A stretch of 64,000 bases of DNA from DASQGA01 sp963762085 (lineage in GTDB: Bacteria; Actinomycetota; Thermoleophilia; Gaiellales; Gaiellaceae): the NCBI GenBank assembly GCA_963762085.1, contig CAVXJD010000002.1, positions 124,001 through 188,000 on the forward strand. Reading direction: 5' to 3'. The position numbers were made by a program, and so were the translations under genes. Positions 7,226 to 16,134 of this stretch are shown piece after piece (position 1 is the stretch's first letter; every line of letters starts with the position of its first letter). The notes beneath the pieces are model-generated. The model was not told the origin of the DNA. It made no database searches and saw only the letters and a list, made by a program, of their open reading frames with translations.

Positions 7226-8125
7226 ATGAAGCTCGACGGCGTCCACCACGTCACCGCGATCACTGGAGATGCGCCTCAGAACCTGGACTTCTACTCGAGG
7301 GTCCTCGGTTTGCGCCTCGTCAAGAAAACGGTGAACCAGGACGACCCGACCGTGTACCACCTGTTCTACGCCGACGACCGCGGGAGCCCCGGCAGCGACC
7401 TGACGTTTTTCGAGTATCCGGGTGCCACCCAGGGCCGCGCCGGTGCGGGGATGGTGCATCGCGTCGTCTGGCGGGTCGCCTCGGAGGAAGCCCTCGACTT
7501 CTGGGCGGAACGGTTGCAAGGAGTCGACCTCACTTCGGAACGCGAATCGGGACGGCTCCGCTTCTCCGATCCGGAGGGAATGGGGCTCGAGCTGACGGTC
7601 GTCGATACGGCGGACGATCCACTCGTCGCGACACACCCCGAGATCCCGGTCGAGCACGCGCTCCAGGGGTTCGACGGGGTGCGGGCGTATGCGAATGACC
7701 CATCCCGTAGCGCGGAGCTTCTGCGCGAGACGCTCGGCTTTCGCGACAGTGGCAGCGGAACCTGGGAAGCGCGCGGGGGGAGCAGAGGCTCCTTCTACGC
7801 CTACGACACCCCGCCCGACGAGCCCGGGATCGGCGGGGCAGGAACGGTTCACCACGTCGCCTGGGCCTCCGAGCTCGATGACGAGGAGGCCTGGCAGAAG
7901 CGCGTCGCAGAGGCCGGCGCGAGACCGACCCCGATCATCGACCGCTACTACTTCCGTTCGATCTACTTCCGGGAGCCGAGCGGCGTCCTCTTCGAGATTG
8001 CCACCAAGGGACCCGGCTTCTCGGCGGACGAGGACCCCGAGCACCTGGGCGAGAGGCTTTCGCTCCCGCCGAATTACGAATCGCTTCGCTCGCAGCTCGA
8101 ACAGGTCTTGACGCCGCTCAAGTAG
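7226..8125 (+). CDS. VOC-superfamily ring-cleaving dioxygenase (MhqO/YkcA-like)
   Basis: 299 residues with two tandem vicinal-oxygen-chelate modules. Module one starts LDGVHHVTAITGDAPQNLDF, carrying the first metal His, and runs to about 125; module two (~145-285) has TVHHVAWAS and the closing Glu in GVLFEIAT. The metal triad (His, His, Glu) of extradiol-type dioxygenases is thus visible. Close family members act on hydroquinones or catechol-like quinols and are induced by quinone stress. Substrate not provable from sequence. Single gene, convergent with aarF. Confidence 0.85.
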   Translation: MKLDGVHHVTAITGDAPQNLDFYSRVLGLRLVKKTVNQDDPTVYHLFYADDRGSPGSDLTFFEYPGATQGRAGAGMVHRVVWRVASEEALDFWAERLQGVDLTSERESGRLRFSDPEGMGLELTVVDTADDPLVATHPEIPVEHALQGFDGVRAYANDPSRSAELLRETLGFRDSGSGTWEARGGSRGSFYAYDTPPDEPGIGGAGTVHHVAWASELDDEEAWQKRVAEAGARPTPIIDRYYFRSIYFREPSGVLFEIATKGPGFSADEDPEHLGERLSLPPNYESLRSQLEQVLTPLK

Positions 8126-8132
8126 TGGCTGG

Positions 8133-9803
8133 CTAGATCCGACCGGAGCGGACGACTCCCCACACGAGCCAGAGCCCGAGCACCGTCGAGAGGCTGAACC
8201 CGATCACGGAGATCACGTTCACCCCGAGGATGCTCGGCCCCTCGCTCGCCAGCGCCCCGATCAAGCTCGAGCCGATGATCCCTGCGCCTGCAATGACGGC
8301 GAGCACAAGGCGGTTGAAGACGAGATCGAGCCGATGGATGAGGTCGTCGAGTCCTTCGTGCCGGAAGCCGACCTCGATCTGGCCATCTCGAACCTGCTCG
8401 AACGTGTCGTGGATCTGGTACGGCAGCTCGTGCAGCATCCGCGTGTAGTTCCGGACCTCCTGCTGTGTGCGCAGCGCCATGCGGCGAGGGGTGAAGCGCT
8501 CGAGGACGAGCTCGCGCGCATAGGGCTTCGCGACCTCGAAGACGTTGAAGTCGGGATAGAGCTCGAGGCCCACCGACCCGAGGGTCGCGATCGCACGATC
8601 GAGGAGGACGAAGCGGGTCGGGAGCTGCAGGCGCATCCGATAGATCAGCGCGAACGCCTCCCGGATCAGCTGCAGCGGGTCGATCTCGTTCAGCCGCGCG
8701 CCGTAGTACCGGTAGTAGATGTCCCGGAGCTCGGCTGTGAACTCCGCCTCGCGGTCCTTCGGATACTTGACACCGAGCTCCGCCAGCCGTCGCGGGAGCG
8801 CCTCGATGTTCTCGTTCACAGCATCGATGAAGAGGCGGGTCAGGCGGGAGTTGTCCTCGTCGCTCAACTTTCCGGCGACGCCGAAGTCGACGAGCCCGAT
8901 GTGGCCCGACTGCGCGAGAATGAGAATGTTGGCCGGGTGCGGGTCGGCGTGGAAGAACCCGTGCCTGAAGATCATCGCCATCCAGGCGTCGGTGATCAGA
9001 TACGCGAGCCGACGGCGCTCGTCCATCGTGTAGGTGGAGTGGTCGAGGTCGGCGAGCTGGATACCCTCGAGGTAGTCGAGGGTCAGCACCCTGGCGCTCG
9101 AGTACGTCCAGTAGACGCGCGGGACTCGTACATGTGGGTGCCCTGCGAAGTTCCTGTGGAACTGCTCGGCGTTCCGCGCCTCGTTCCGGTAGTCGAGCTC
9201 CTGCCGGATCGACCGGGCGAACTCGTCGACGAGTGCGATCGGGTCGATGAAGTCGAGTGCGCGGACGCGGTCGCGGACGAGTCTCGCGACCTGGTAGAGC
9301 AGTTCGAGATCGGCCTCCACCTGCCGCGGGGCATCCGGCCGCTGCACCTTCGCGACCACGCGCCGCCCGTTCGGCAAGGTCGCCCGGTGCACCTGTCCGA
9401 TCGAGGCCGCGGCAATCGGGGTCGGGTCGAATTCGAGGAAGAGCTGCGAGACGGAGAGGCCGAAGTCCTCCTCGATCACCTGCTCGGCCTGCTCGGACGG
9501 AAATGGGTGGACGTCGTCCTGAAGTGCTTTCAGTTCGAAGACGATGTCGGGAGGGACCACGTCAGGCCGGGTCGAAAGAAGCTGACCGAACTTCACGAAA
9601 GTCGGGCCGAGCTCGTCGAGCATCTCCCGTAGTCGCTGGCCGCGCGGCGATCCCTCAGTGCTCGGCTCGATCTCACGCTGACGCCGGGTGACGACGTCGA
9701 CGAGCCGATTGGTCTCGAAGAAGTATCCAAAGCCGTGCTTCGCCGCGACCTGCGCGATCTCGGAGAGACGGCCGAGCTGCCGAACGGCAGGCCGCGAGCT
9801 CAT
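8133..9803 (-). CDS. ABC1/AarF/UbiB-family atypical kinase
   Basis: 556 residues from ATG 9803; a longer frame to 10076 overlaps the phasin gene and is rejected. Conserved ABC1 features are present: GPTFVKFGQLLSTRPD (KxGQ loop), AAASIGQVHRATL, then HADPHPANILIL and LVDFGVAGKL for metal and nucleotide binding. The last 60 residues form two membrane helices (AVIAGAGIIGSSLIGAL and STVLGLWLVWGVV). Members are ATPase/kinase-like proteins tied to quinone or lipid biology. The 3' end is convergent with the dioxygenase gene, which itself may act on quinols. It directly follows the phasin-like gene, so may share its transcript. Confidence 0.9.
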   Translation of the reverse strand: MSSRPAVRQLGRLSEIAQVAAKHGFGYFFETNRLVDVVTRRQREIEPSTEGSPRGQRLREMLDELGPTFVKFGQLLSTRPDVVPPDIVFELKALQDDVHPFPSEQAEQVIEEDFGLSVSQLFLEFDPTPIAAASIGQVHRATLPNGRRVVAKVQRPDAPRQVEADLELLYQVARLVRDRVRALDFIDPIALVDEFARSIRQELDYRNEARNAEQFHRNFAGHPHVRVPRVYWTYSSARVLTLDYLEGIQLADLDHSTYTMDERRRLAYLITDAWMAMIFRHGFFHADPHPANILILAQSGHIGLVDFGVAGKLSDEDNSRLTRLFIDAVNENIEALPRRLAELGVKYPKDREAEFTAELRDIYYRYYGARLNEIDPLQLIREAFALIYRMRLQLPTRFVLLDRAIATLGSVGLELYPDFNVFEVAKPYARELVLERFTPRRMALRTQQEVRNYTRMLHELPYQIHDTFEQVRDGQIEVGFRHEGLDDLIHRLDLVFNRLVLAVIAGAGIIGSSLIGALASEGPSILGVNVISVIGFSLSTVLGLWLVWGVVRSGRI

Positions 9804-9813
9804 GGCTCGAATC

Positions 9814-10188
9814 TTACGGTGGCGGGAGGTCTGACGACCTGGCCGGCGGCGGCGCGTGCTTTGCGCCACGGGCCGACGCCGGACCGCCTTCGAGCAGCCT
9901 GAGACGATGCTCGACCTGGGCCAGCCGCAACTCGAGCTCCTCCCACTCCCGCCTGGTGACAAGCCCGAGCTCGCGGGAGAGCCCGGAGATCGTCGAGCCC
10001 GCGCGCTCGCTGAAGCGGACTGCGTCTCCCCGCCACCTGTGCGTAAGCCCGTCGACGACCTCGCGTGCCTCTTCACCGGTCATCTTGCCGCGCTTCGTGA
10101 GCTCGTCCACGAGATCGTCGGCTCGTTCCTTCGTAAGCGCCACGGCGCCGAGGCCCGCGAGCAGAGTCTTCTCGAGGAGGTCTTTCAC
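9814..10188 (-). CDS. phasin-like (PHA-regulator type) helical protein
   Basis: 124 residues from GTG 10188, which has a good ribosome site (AAGGTG, 5-base spacing); ATG 10221 would overlap secDF by 17 bases and is the alternative. Starts KDLLEKTLLAGLGAVALTKE, then DELTKRGKMTGEEAREVVDGL and a coiled coil EWEELELRLAQVEHRLRLLE; C-terminus is Pro/Ala-rich. This layout matches the poly-hydroxyalkanoate synthesis regulator phasin family, though in actinobacteria it is found without PHA genes. Follows secDF and precedes aarF on the same strand. Confidence 0.75.
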   Translation of the reverse strand: MKDLLEKTLLAGLGAVALTKERADDLVDELTKRGKMTGEEAREVVDGLTHRWRGDAVRFSERAGSTISGLSRELGLVTRREWEELELRLAQVEHRLRLLEGGPASARGAKHAPPPARSSDLPPP

Positions 10189-10204
10189 CGACTCACCTTC
10201 GGGC

Positions 10205-12922
10205 TCACCGGGAGCGGCCATGCGGCCTTGCCCGGCGTCGCTTGCGGCGTGCCTCACGGCGCGCAGCAGCTGATCCGTCTCCGATGGGTGGGGCCGGCTC
10301 GGCGGCAACCGGGAGCGCCTCAGGAACGGGAGCCGGCCGCTCGGCAGGGATTCCGTCGCCCGCTTCTGACTCGTCCCGCCCCAGCTTCTCCTGCAGGCCA
10401 GCCTGCTTGCGCTTCGCGTACTCGGGCTCCCGCTCCATCAGGTAGCCGAGGATCGGGGTCGCGATGAAGATCGTCGAATACGCGCCCGAGCCGATCCCCA
10501 CGAGGAGCGCGAACGCGAAGTCCTTGAGCGTTGCGCCACCGAAGATGAGGAGCGCCGACACGGGCAAAAGCGTGATGAACGTCGTTGCGAGCGAGCGCCT
10601 CACGGTTTCCCAGAGCGACTGGTTTGCGATCGCTGCGAAGCTCGACTTCCGCATCAGCGGGATGTTCTCCCGCACCCGGTCGAAGATGATGATCGTGTCG
10701 TAGATCGAGTACCCGAGGATGGTCAGGACCGCGGCGACGGTCGAGGCCGATACCTCCCGGCCCGTCAGCGAGTAGACCCCGAGCGTGATCAGGATGTCGT
10801 GGACGAGAGCGATGAGCACCGGCACCGCGAACGTGAACTGGAACCGGATCGCGATGTACGCGACGACCAGGAGCAGCGACACGACGATCGCGATGAGCGC
10901 GCTCTGAAGGACCTGCCGGCTGAAGGTCGCCGAGACGTTCTTGACCCCGAGGCCGGTCGCATTGAGGTCACGCCGGAGGGTGTTCTGGAGCTCCGTCTGC
11001 TCGGGCCCGGACAGGGACTCCGTCTTCATCTTGAACTCGCGGTAGCCACCCGCGACCTCGCTCCCAGTGCCCTGGATGACGGCGTTCTCCTTGCCGATCT
11101 TGGCCGCCTCCGACCGCACGCTCTCAATCGACACGGGCTGCGGCGTTTTGAACGTGACCTGGCTCCCGCCCTCGAAGTCGATCCCGAGGTTCAGGCCCTT
11201 GTAACCGAGCGAACCGAGCCCGACCAGGACGACCACCGCCGAAAGCGCGAACCAGATCCGGCGCTTGCCGAGGAAGTCCACCTTCTGCCACTTCGGGATC
11301 CGCTGGGCGCTGGCGCCCATGAAGGCCGGGTTGTCGAACCACCTGAACCCGGCGAGCGAGGCGAGGAGCGCCCGCGTCGCCCCCACGGCCGTCACCATCG
11401 AGACGAGCGTGCCGATCAGGAGCATGAGCGCGAAGCCCTTCACCCCGCTCGTCGAGGCGATGAAGAGCACGAGCGCGGTGATCATCGTGACCACGTTCGC
11501 GTCGACGATCGTGTTGAAGCCCTTCCTGTACCCCGCTCCGATCGCCGCGCGCACAGATTTGCCCGCCTGGACCTCCTCCTTGATTCGCTCGAAGATGACG
11601 ATGTTCGCGTCGGCCGCGACCCCGATAGTGAGGATCAGACCCGCGAAACCGGGCAGGGTCAGGGTCACGTTGAAGAGCAGGAGCGCTCCGTAGAGCAGCA
11701 CGCCGTAGATGGCCAGCCCGATCACCGCCACGAGGCCAAGGAAGCGGTAGAAGATGAGCAAGAAGAGGGCGACAGCCGCGAGGCCGCCGATGCCGGCGAT
11801 GATTGCCTCCCGAAGCGAGTCCGCGCCGAGAGTCGCAGAGATGTCAGACCGCTCCACCTGGACGAACTTCAGCGGGAGGGCGCCCGTCTGGAGGACGAGG
11901 GCCAGATCCTTGGCCTCGCCGGGCGAATCCAGCCCTTCGATGAGAGCGTTGTTACCCGAGATCCCGTCGGGAAGGTCGTTGAAGTCGATCTGAGGCCAGG
12001 AGCGGATCTCGCTGTCGAGAACGATTGCGAAGTGCTGGAAGAGGTCCTGGCCGCCCCCCGCAAACTGGGTCTGGGAGCGTCCACGCTGTGCGAGCGTCCG
12101 CGTGATCTCGTGGAACTTCTCGCCGCCCGCGTTGGTGAACTCGAGCGTGACGATCGGCTGCCCGTTCTGGAAGTCCGCGCGCGTTCCCTTGAGCTTCAGG
12201 TCCTCGCCGGTCATCTCCGGGATCGGGTGCTCCGGGTTCGTGGGCTCGAACTTGAAGACGTAGTAGAAAGTCTGTGCGACGGGGGCGGTCTGGACGCCGG
12301 GGCAGACGGTCGCGTTCCGGCCGCACGTGATCACGATCTTCCCCTTCGGCACGGCGTAGTACGTCGCACCTTCCGGGACCCTCGCGCCCTCGAGCTGCTG
12401 CGCGAGATCCTCCTTCTTGTCGGCCGGCCCGGAAAGAAGTGTGTTCCCCTGGAAGAGGTACCACTGCGTCACAGGCTCGTCCGCCGCTTTCAGCTTGTCC
12501 TCGGCCGTCAGGAGCGGCTTCAGCCTCGGGCTCGCGACCGGGAAGCCGCTCGCGTCCTTGGAGGGGGCAATGAGGTCGGCTTCCAGGTCGTAGAACTGGA
12601 GCTGCGCCGTCTTGCCGACGATCTCCGCCGCGCGCGCAGGGTTGGTGACCCCGGCGAGGTCGACTGCGATCTGGTCGTCGCCCTGCTGGCGGACCTCTGG
12701 CTCGGAGACGCCGAGCTTGTCGACGCGCGACCGGATGATCTCGACCGAACGCTCCATGTCCTCTTTGGTCACCTGCTGCCCCTGCGGCGCCTGCGCCTGC
12801 AGGACGAGCTCGAGGCCTCCCTGCAGGTCGAGGCCGAGCGTGGGCTGCCGGAAAAAGGCGAGGACGATCACGCCGATCACGGCGACGAGAACTGCGAGGA
12901 GAGTCCAGAAGTACCTGCGCAC
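10205..12922 (-). CDS. secDF: protein translocase SecD-SecF fusion
   Basis: 905 residues from GTG 12922. SecD half (1-~530): N-terminal helix, then LGLDLQGGLELVLQA, a large periplasmic domain and LTIGVAADANIVIFERIKEE, where the Asp pair drives proton coupling. SecF half (~545-850): LGIDFEGGSQVTF, LTILGYSIYDTIIIFDRVRE, then four helices. About 12 membrane segments in all; the C-terminus is a long basic Arg/Lys-rich tail. It pulls secreted proteins across the membrane with the proton gradient, after SecYEG/SecA. Most bacteria with two genes keep secD and secF separate; fusion occurs in some lineages. Lies 32 bases after yajC in the usual yajC-secD-secF order. Confidence 0.97.
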   Translation of the reverse strand: MRRYFWTLLAVLVAVIGVIVLAFFRQPTLGLDLQGGLELVLQAQAPQGQQVTKEDMERSVEIIRSRVDKLGVSEPEVRQQGDDQIAVDLAGVTNPARAAEIVGKTAQLQFYDLEADLIAPSKDASGFPVASPRLKPLLTAEDKLKAADEPVTQWYLFQGNTLLSGPADKKEDLAQQLEGARVPEGATYYAVPKGKIVITCGRNATVCPGVQTAPVAQTFYYVFKFEPTNPEHPIPEMTGEDLKLKGTRADFQNGQPIVTLEFTNAGGEKFHEITRTLAQRGRSQTQFAGGGQDLFQHFAIVLDSEIRSWPQIDFNDLPDGISGNNALIEGLDSPGEAKDLALVLQTGALPLKFVQVERSDISATLGADSLREAIIAGIGGLAAVALFLLIFYRFLGLVAVIGLAIYGVLLYGALLLFNVTLTLPGFAGLILTIGVAADANIVIFERIKEEVQAGKSVRAAIGAGYRKGFNTIVDANVVTMITALVLFIASTSGVKGFALMLLIGTLVSMVTAVGATRALLASLAGFRWFDNPAFMGASAQRIPKWQKVDFLGKRRIWFALSAVVVLVGLGSLGYKGLNLGIDFEGGSQVTFKTPQPVSIESVRSEAAKIGKENAVIQGTGSEVAGGYREFKMKTESLSGPEQTELQNTLRRDLNATGLGVKNVSATFSRQVLQSALIAIVVSLLLVVAYIAIRFQFTFAVPVLIALVHDILITLGVYSLTGREVSASTVAAVLTILGYSIYDTIIIFDRVRENIPLMRKSSFAAIANQSLWETVRRSLATTFITLLPVSALLIFGGATLKDFAFALLVGIGSGAYSTIFIATPILGYLMEREPEYAKRKQAGLQEKLGRDESEAGDGIPAERPAPVPEALPVAAEPAPPIGDGSAAARREARRKRRRARPHGRSR

Positions 12923-12954
12923 CAGTCGTTCCGCGCGCCGAGCCGGCTAGGGCT

Positions 12955-13311
12955 CTAGCGCCGGGCCTCCTCCTGCTCCGTCCGCTCCTCGACGACCGGC
13001 TCCGGCTCTTCGACCGTCGTGGCCTCGAGCTCGTCTTCGAGCGATCCCTCGTCCTCTTGGGGCACGATGCTCGCGATCGCGCGTCGCGCCACCTCGATGT
13101 GCACGTCCTCGGCGATCTCGAGGGTCACCCGGTCCGGCTCGACCTCGATCACATCACCGTAGATGCCGCCGGCGGTGATGACCTCGTCGCCAGGCCCGAT
13201 CCCCTTCAGCATCTCGGCGTGCCGGCGCTGCTGCTGGCGCTGCGGACGGATCAGCATCAGGTACATGAAGCCGAACATCACGATGAGGACGATGAAGAAC
13301 CCACTACCCAC
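12955..13311 (-). CDS. yajC: preprotein translocase subunit YajC
   Basis: 118 residues from GTG 13311 behind an AGGAGG-like site. One N-terminal membrane helix (FFIVLIVMFGFMYLMLI) leads into RPQRQQQRRHAEMLKGIGPG, the YajC hallmark, then EVITAGGIYGDV. The C-terminal 35 residues are acidic and extra to the family. It associates with SecDF in the translocon. Its GTG lies within the 3' end of tgt, giving an 8-base overlap and tight coupling tgt-yajC-secDF. Confidence 0.95.
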   Translation of the reverse strand: MGSGFFIVLIVMFGFMYLMLIRPQRQQQRRHAEMLKGIGPGDEVITAGGIYGDVIEVEPDRVTLEIAEDVHIEVARRAIASIVPQEDEGSLEDELEATTVEEPEPVVEERTEQEEARR

Positions 13312-14473
13312 GAGAAACCTCCTGGCCAGGAGCCGCAGCCCCGAGCCGGTCGAGCGCGGAGGCCATATAGGCGCCGAGCCGTCCCGCCTCGATCGCTGCT
13401 CGCGCTCCAGCGGTTAAATCGAGCAGAAACCTGACGTTGTGCTCGGACAAAAGTATCAGGCCGAGAAGCTCGCGCTGAGTCACGAGATGCCGGATGTACG
13501 CCCGCGAGAAGCGTGTGCAGGCGGCGCATGGGCAGCCTTCGTCAAGCGGACGAGGGTCGCGTGCGAACATGGCGTTGCGTAGATTCAGGCGGCCGTCCCA
13601 CGTGAGCGCCGAGCCGGTGCGCCCGAGCCGCGTGGGCAGCACACAGTCGAACATGTCGATGCCGCGCCGGACAACGTCAAGGATCCCAACCGGATCGCCG
13701 ATCCCCATGAAGTACCTGGGCCGGTCGGGCGGAAGGAGCTGCGCTGCCCATTCGACGGTGTCGAGCATCGGCCCGCGTTCCTCCCCCACGCTCAGCCCGC
13801 CGAGCGCGTGTCCGTCGAAGCCGAGCGAGGCGATCTCCTCTGTTGACCGGCGCCTGAGCACCGGGTCGACGCCTCCCTGGGAGATACCGAAGAGCAGCTG
13901 GTCCGGCGCTCGCGGCTCTGCGAACTGGCGGCGCGCCCACGCGGCCGTTCGTGCCACCGTAACCTCGAGCTCCTCGGGCGGAATGCCTGCCGGTGGGCAC
14001 ACGTCGAGGCACATGGCGATATCCGACCCCAACTTGCGTTGCACGTCCGCCGCCAACTCGGGTGTGAAGCGGGCGAGCGTCCCGTCGTAGACGGACCGGA
14101 ACGTGACGCCGCCGTCGTCCGCTCCCACGACCGTGTCGCGGAGCGAGAAGACCTGGAAGCCGCCGGAGTCGGTGAGGATCGGTCCGCTCCACCCCGTGAA
14201 CCGGTGCAGGCCGCCGAGCTCCTCGATCAGATCCGCGCCGGGCCGGAAGTAGAGGTGGTAGGTGTTCGCAAGCACGATCGAGGCGCCGAGCTCCCGCACG
14301 CGATCGGGATGGAGGCCCTTGACCGTCCCCTTCGTCCCCACCGGCATGAACGCAGGCGTGAGGACATCGCCGTGCGCGGTGTGGAGAACGCCCGCCCGCG
14401 CGGTTCCGTCGGTCGCGGCGACGGTGAAGCTCGACGCCGTCCCGTCACGCTTCCGATCGGGTGCGTTCGCCAT
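13304..14473 (-). CDS. tgt: tRNA-guanine transglycosylase (queuine/preQ1)
   Basis: 389 residues from ATG 14473 (longer starts to 14500 lack support). It exchanges G34 of tRNAs with GUN anticodons for preQ1. Seen: ILTDSGGFQVFSLRD with the catalytic Asp pocket, FDCVLPTRLGRTGSALTWDG (second Asp plus flexible loop) and the zinc site CPCAACTRFSRAYIRHL. Downstream, its stop overlaps yajC. Upstream across 120 bases lies queA on the same strand. Next step after it is QueA and then QueG (encoded at 31 kb), so the late queuosine path is present in this window. Confidence 0.96.
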   Translation of the reverse strand: MANAPDRKRDGTASSFTVAATDGTARAGVLHTAHGDVLTPAFMPVGTKGTVKGLHPDRVRELGASIVLANTYHLYFRPGADLIEELGGLHRFTGWSGPILTDSGGFQVFSLRDTVVGADDGGVTFRSVYDGTLARFTPELAADVQRKLGSDIAMCLDVCPPAGIPPEELEVTVARTAAWARRQFAEPRAPDQLLFGISQGGVDPVLRRRSTEEIASLGFDGHALGGLSVGEERGPMLDTVEWAAQLLPPDRPRYFMGIGDPVGILDVVRRGIDMFDCVLPTRLGRTGSALTWDGRLNLRNAMFARDPRPLDEGCPCAACTRFSRAYIRHLVTQRELLGLILLSEHNVRFLLDLTAGARAAIEAGRLGAYMASALDRLGAAAPGQEVSRG

Positions 14474-14594
14474 TCGCGCATCTTCACGAAGTAGGGTCAA
14501 TGCCGGGAGGCGGAGGGGGTGGACCCGCGCGTCTAGAGACGTGCGGTATCGGCGGCTTGGATGCTCGGGCGCTGGCGGAATTGCCGATCAACGG

Positions 14595-15536
14595 CTACAG
14601 AATCAGCATCGCGTCGCCGAACGAGTAAAACCGATATCGCTCTGCGATCGCAAGCTCGTACAGCCGCCGGGTCTCCGCGACGCCGGCAAACGCCATCACG
14701 AGCGCGAGCAGCGAAGAGCGCGGCAGGTGGAAGTTGGTGACGAGGGCGTCCACGCGACTGAACTCGAAGCCCGGTGTCACGAACAAGTTCGTGCGGCCAA
14801 CGAGCTCGGCGCCGCGGGCCAGCGACTCCAGCACGCGCACGGTTGTCGTTCCGACAGCGCAGACGCGCTCAGCGGCCCGGATCCGCTCCCACGCAGCCGC
14901 ATCCACCTCGTAGCGTTCGCTGTGGATCGCGTGCTCGGCGAGCACCTCGGCCGCAATCGGGCGGAACGTGTCCAGCCCCACGTGGAGCGTGACCCGTTCG
15001 AAGTCGAAGCGAACGAGGAGCTCGGTGGTGAAGTGCAGTCCGGCCGTTGGTGCGGCGGCCGAGCCGAGCTCCTCTCCGTAGACGGTCTGATACCGCTCGG
15101 GATCGCCGAGGGGCTCGACGATGTAGGGCGGGAGCGGCGTCTCACCGTCCGCCGGGCCTTCGAGCCGCACGAGCCAGCGACCCTCGCCGAGATCCTCCAG
15201 GAGCTCAACGGGCCGGAGCTGCATGCCCGGTCGCAATTTCCGGGAAGGGCGCGCGAGCGCCTCCCAGACACCATCCCCGAGCGGCTCGAGCAGGAGGATC
15301 TCGGCCTTGCCCCCACCCGGCCGACGCGTGTGGATCCGGGCGGGAACGACCCGGGTGTCGTTGACGACCAGGAGCTCGTCTCGACCAAGCTCGACGGGGA
15401 GCTCACGGAAGATCCGGTGACGGACCGTGCCGGTCGAGCGCTCGTACACGAGCAGGCGACTCTCGTCCCTCCGGTCGAGCGGCCGCTGCGCGATCAGCTC
15501 GGGCGGCAGGTCGTAGTCGAGCTCCTCCGTCCGCAT
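14595..15536 (-). CDS. queA: S-adenosylmethionine:tRNA ribosyltransferase-isomerase
   Basis: 313 residues. Opening DYDLPPELIAQRPLDRRDES and LLVVNDTRVVPARI are strict QueA motifs; further AAAPTAGLHFTTELL and TNFHLPRSSLLALV. It transfers and isomerises the ribosyl part of SAM to preQ1-tRNA, giving epoxyqueuosine. The family is usually ~340; here slightly short, as internal loops are trimmed. It is upstream of tgt on the same strand, with a 120-base gap that contains an imperfect palindrome around 14530-14545, so a common operon is likely but not certain. No ruvB upstream. Confidence 0.95.
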   Translation of the reverse strand: MRTEELDYDLPPELIAQRPLDRRDESRLLVYERSTGTVRHRIFRELPVELGRDELLVVNDTRVVPARIHTRRPGGGKAEILLLEPLGDGVWEALARPSRKLRPGMQLRPVELLEDLGEGRWLVRLEGPADGETPLPPYIVEPLGDPERYQTVYGEELGSAAAPTAGLHFTTELLVRFDFERVTLHVGLDTFRPIAAEVLAEHAIHSERYEVDAAAWERIRAAERVCAVGTTTVRVLESLARGAELVGRTNLFVTPGFEFSRVDALVTNFHLPRSSLLALVMAFAGVAETRRLYELAIAERYRFYSFGDAMLIL

Positions 15537-15654
15537 CAGCTGGTTAACCGGTTGTTGGCGTGCCGCCGGGGCGCCATCCGAGGTTTTGACGATTGCGGAT
15601 CACGGCTAGGCCTACGTGGTCGTTCAGTCCGACGCCAACGCTACAGTCGCCCGC

Positions 15655-16131
15655 ATGGATCGGGAGTCGCTCGACCGGGCCCGGGCCCGCCTCGCGGAAA
15701 CGAGTGCGGGCCGTCCGGAGCCGGCCGCTCTCGAGGCCGCGCTCGCGCGGGCGGGCGAAGCGCTCGACGACCTCGCAACCCGTGCGTCTGAGCTCGAGGC
15801 GACCGTTCCGGATCGCGTCGGCGAAGCGGTCCAGCAGGGACTCCGCGCCGAGGTCCTCCCCGTCGGGCGCCACATCGCCGAGGTGCGGGGGCTCTCGGGC
15901 CAGACGATCCGGCGCCTCGAGCGGCTTCAGCGGGATCTGGACTCCGAGCGGCGTGCCCGAGTTGAGGATCTGGCTCTTCTGGTCGACCTGATCGCATCGG
16001 GGTGGCACGGCGTCGAACGTCGGCTCGACCGGATGGAACGCATCATCGATCGTCTGGAGCGCTCGCTCGACGAGCGCCCGGGGGCTGCTCTCTACCGGAT
16101 CGACGAGCGGCACGAGCGCCGCTCCAGCTGA
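15655..16131 (+). CDS. coiled-coil protein of unknown function
   Basis: 158 residues, almost all charged helix: DRESLDRARARLAETSAG, LEAALARAGEALDDLATRA and a long Arg/Glu-rich coiled coil RLERLQRDLDSERRARVED to near the end. No signal peptide and no catalytic motif. ATG 15655 is chosen (an earlier in-frame ATG at 15616 overlaps the queA promoter region). Convergent with the histidine kinase, 3 bases apart. Role unknown. Confidence 0.6.
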   Translation: MDRESLDRARARLAETSAGRPEPAALEAALARAGEALDDLATRASELEATVPDRVGEAVQQGLRAEVLPVGRHIAEVRGLSGQTIRRLERLQRDLDSERRARVEDLALLVDLIASGWHGVERRLDRMERIIDRLERSLDERPGAALYRIDERHERRSS

Positions 16132-16134
16132 CCG

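Noticed and set aside
7049..8044. 331-codon minus-strand frame over the VOC dioxygenase
   Set aside because: Antisense to the dioxygenase; only its last 39 codons (intergenic) look possibly real and are listed separately with low confidence.
8334..9632. 432-codon plus-strand frame over aarF
   Set aside because: Antisense to aarF with all kinase motifs; acidic repetitive translation typical of a shadow.
10799..12958. 719-codon open frame opposite secDF
   Set aside because: It is antisense to an unmistakable secDF gene; GC-rich codons keep the opposite frame open. Charged low-complexity translation with no family resemblance.
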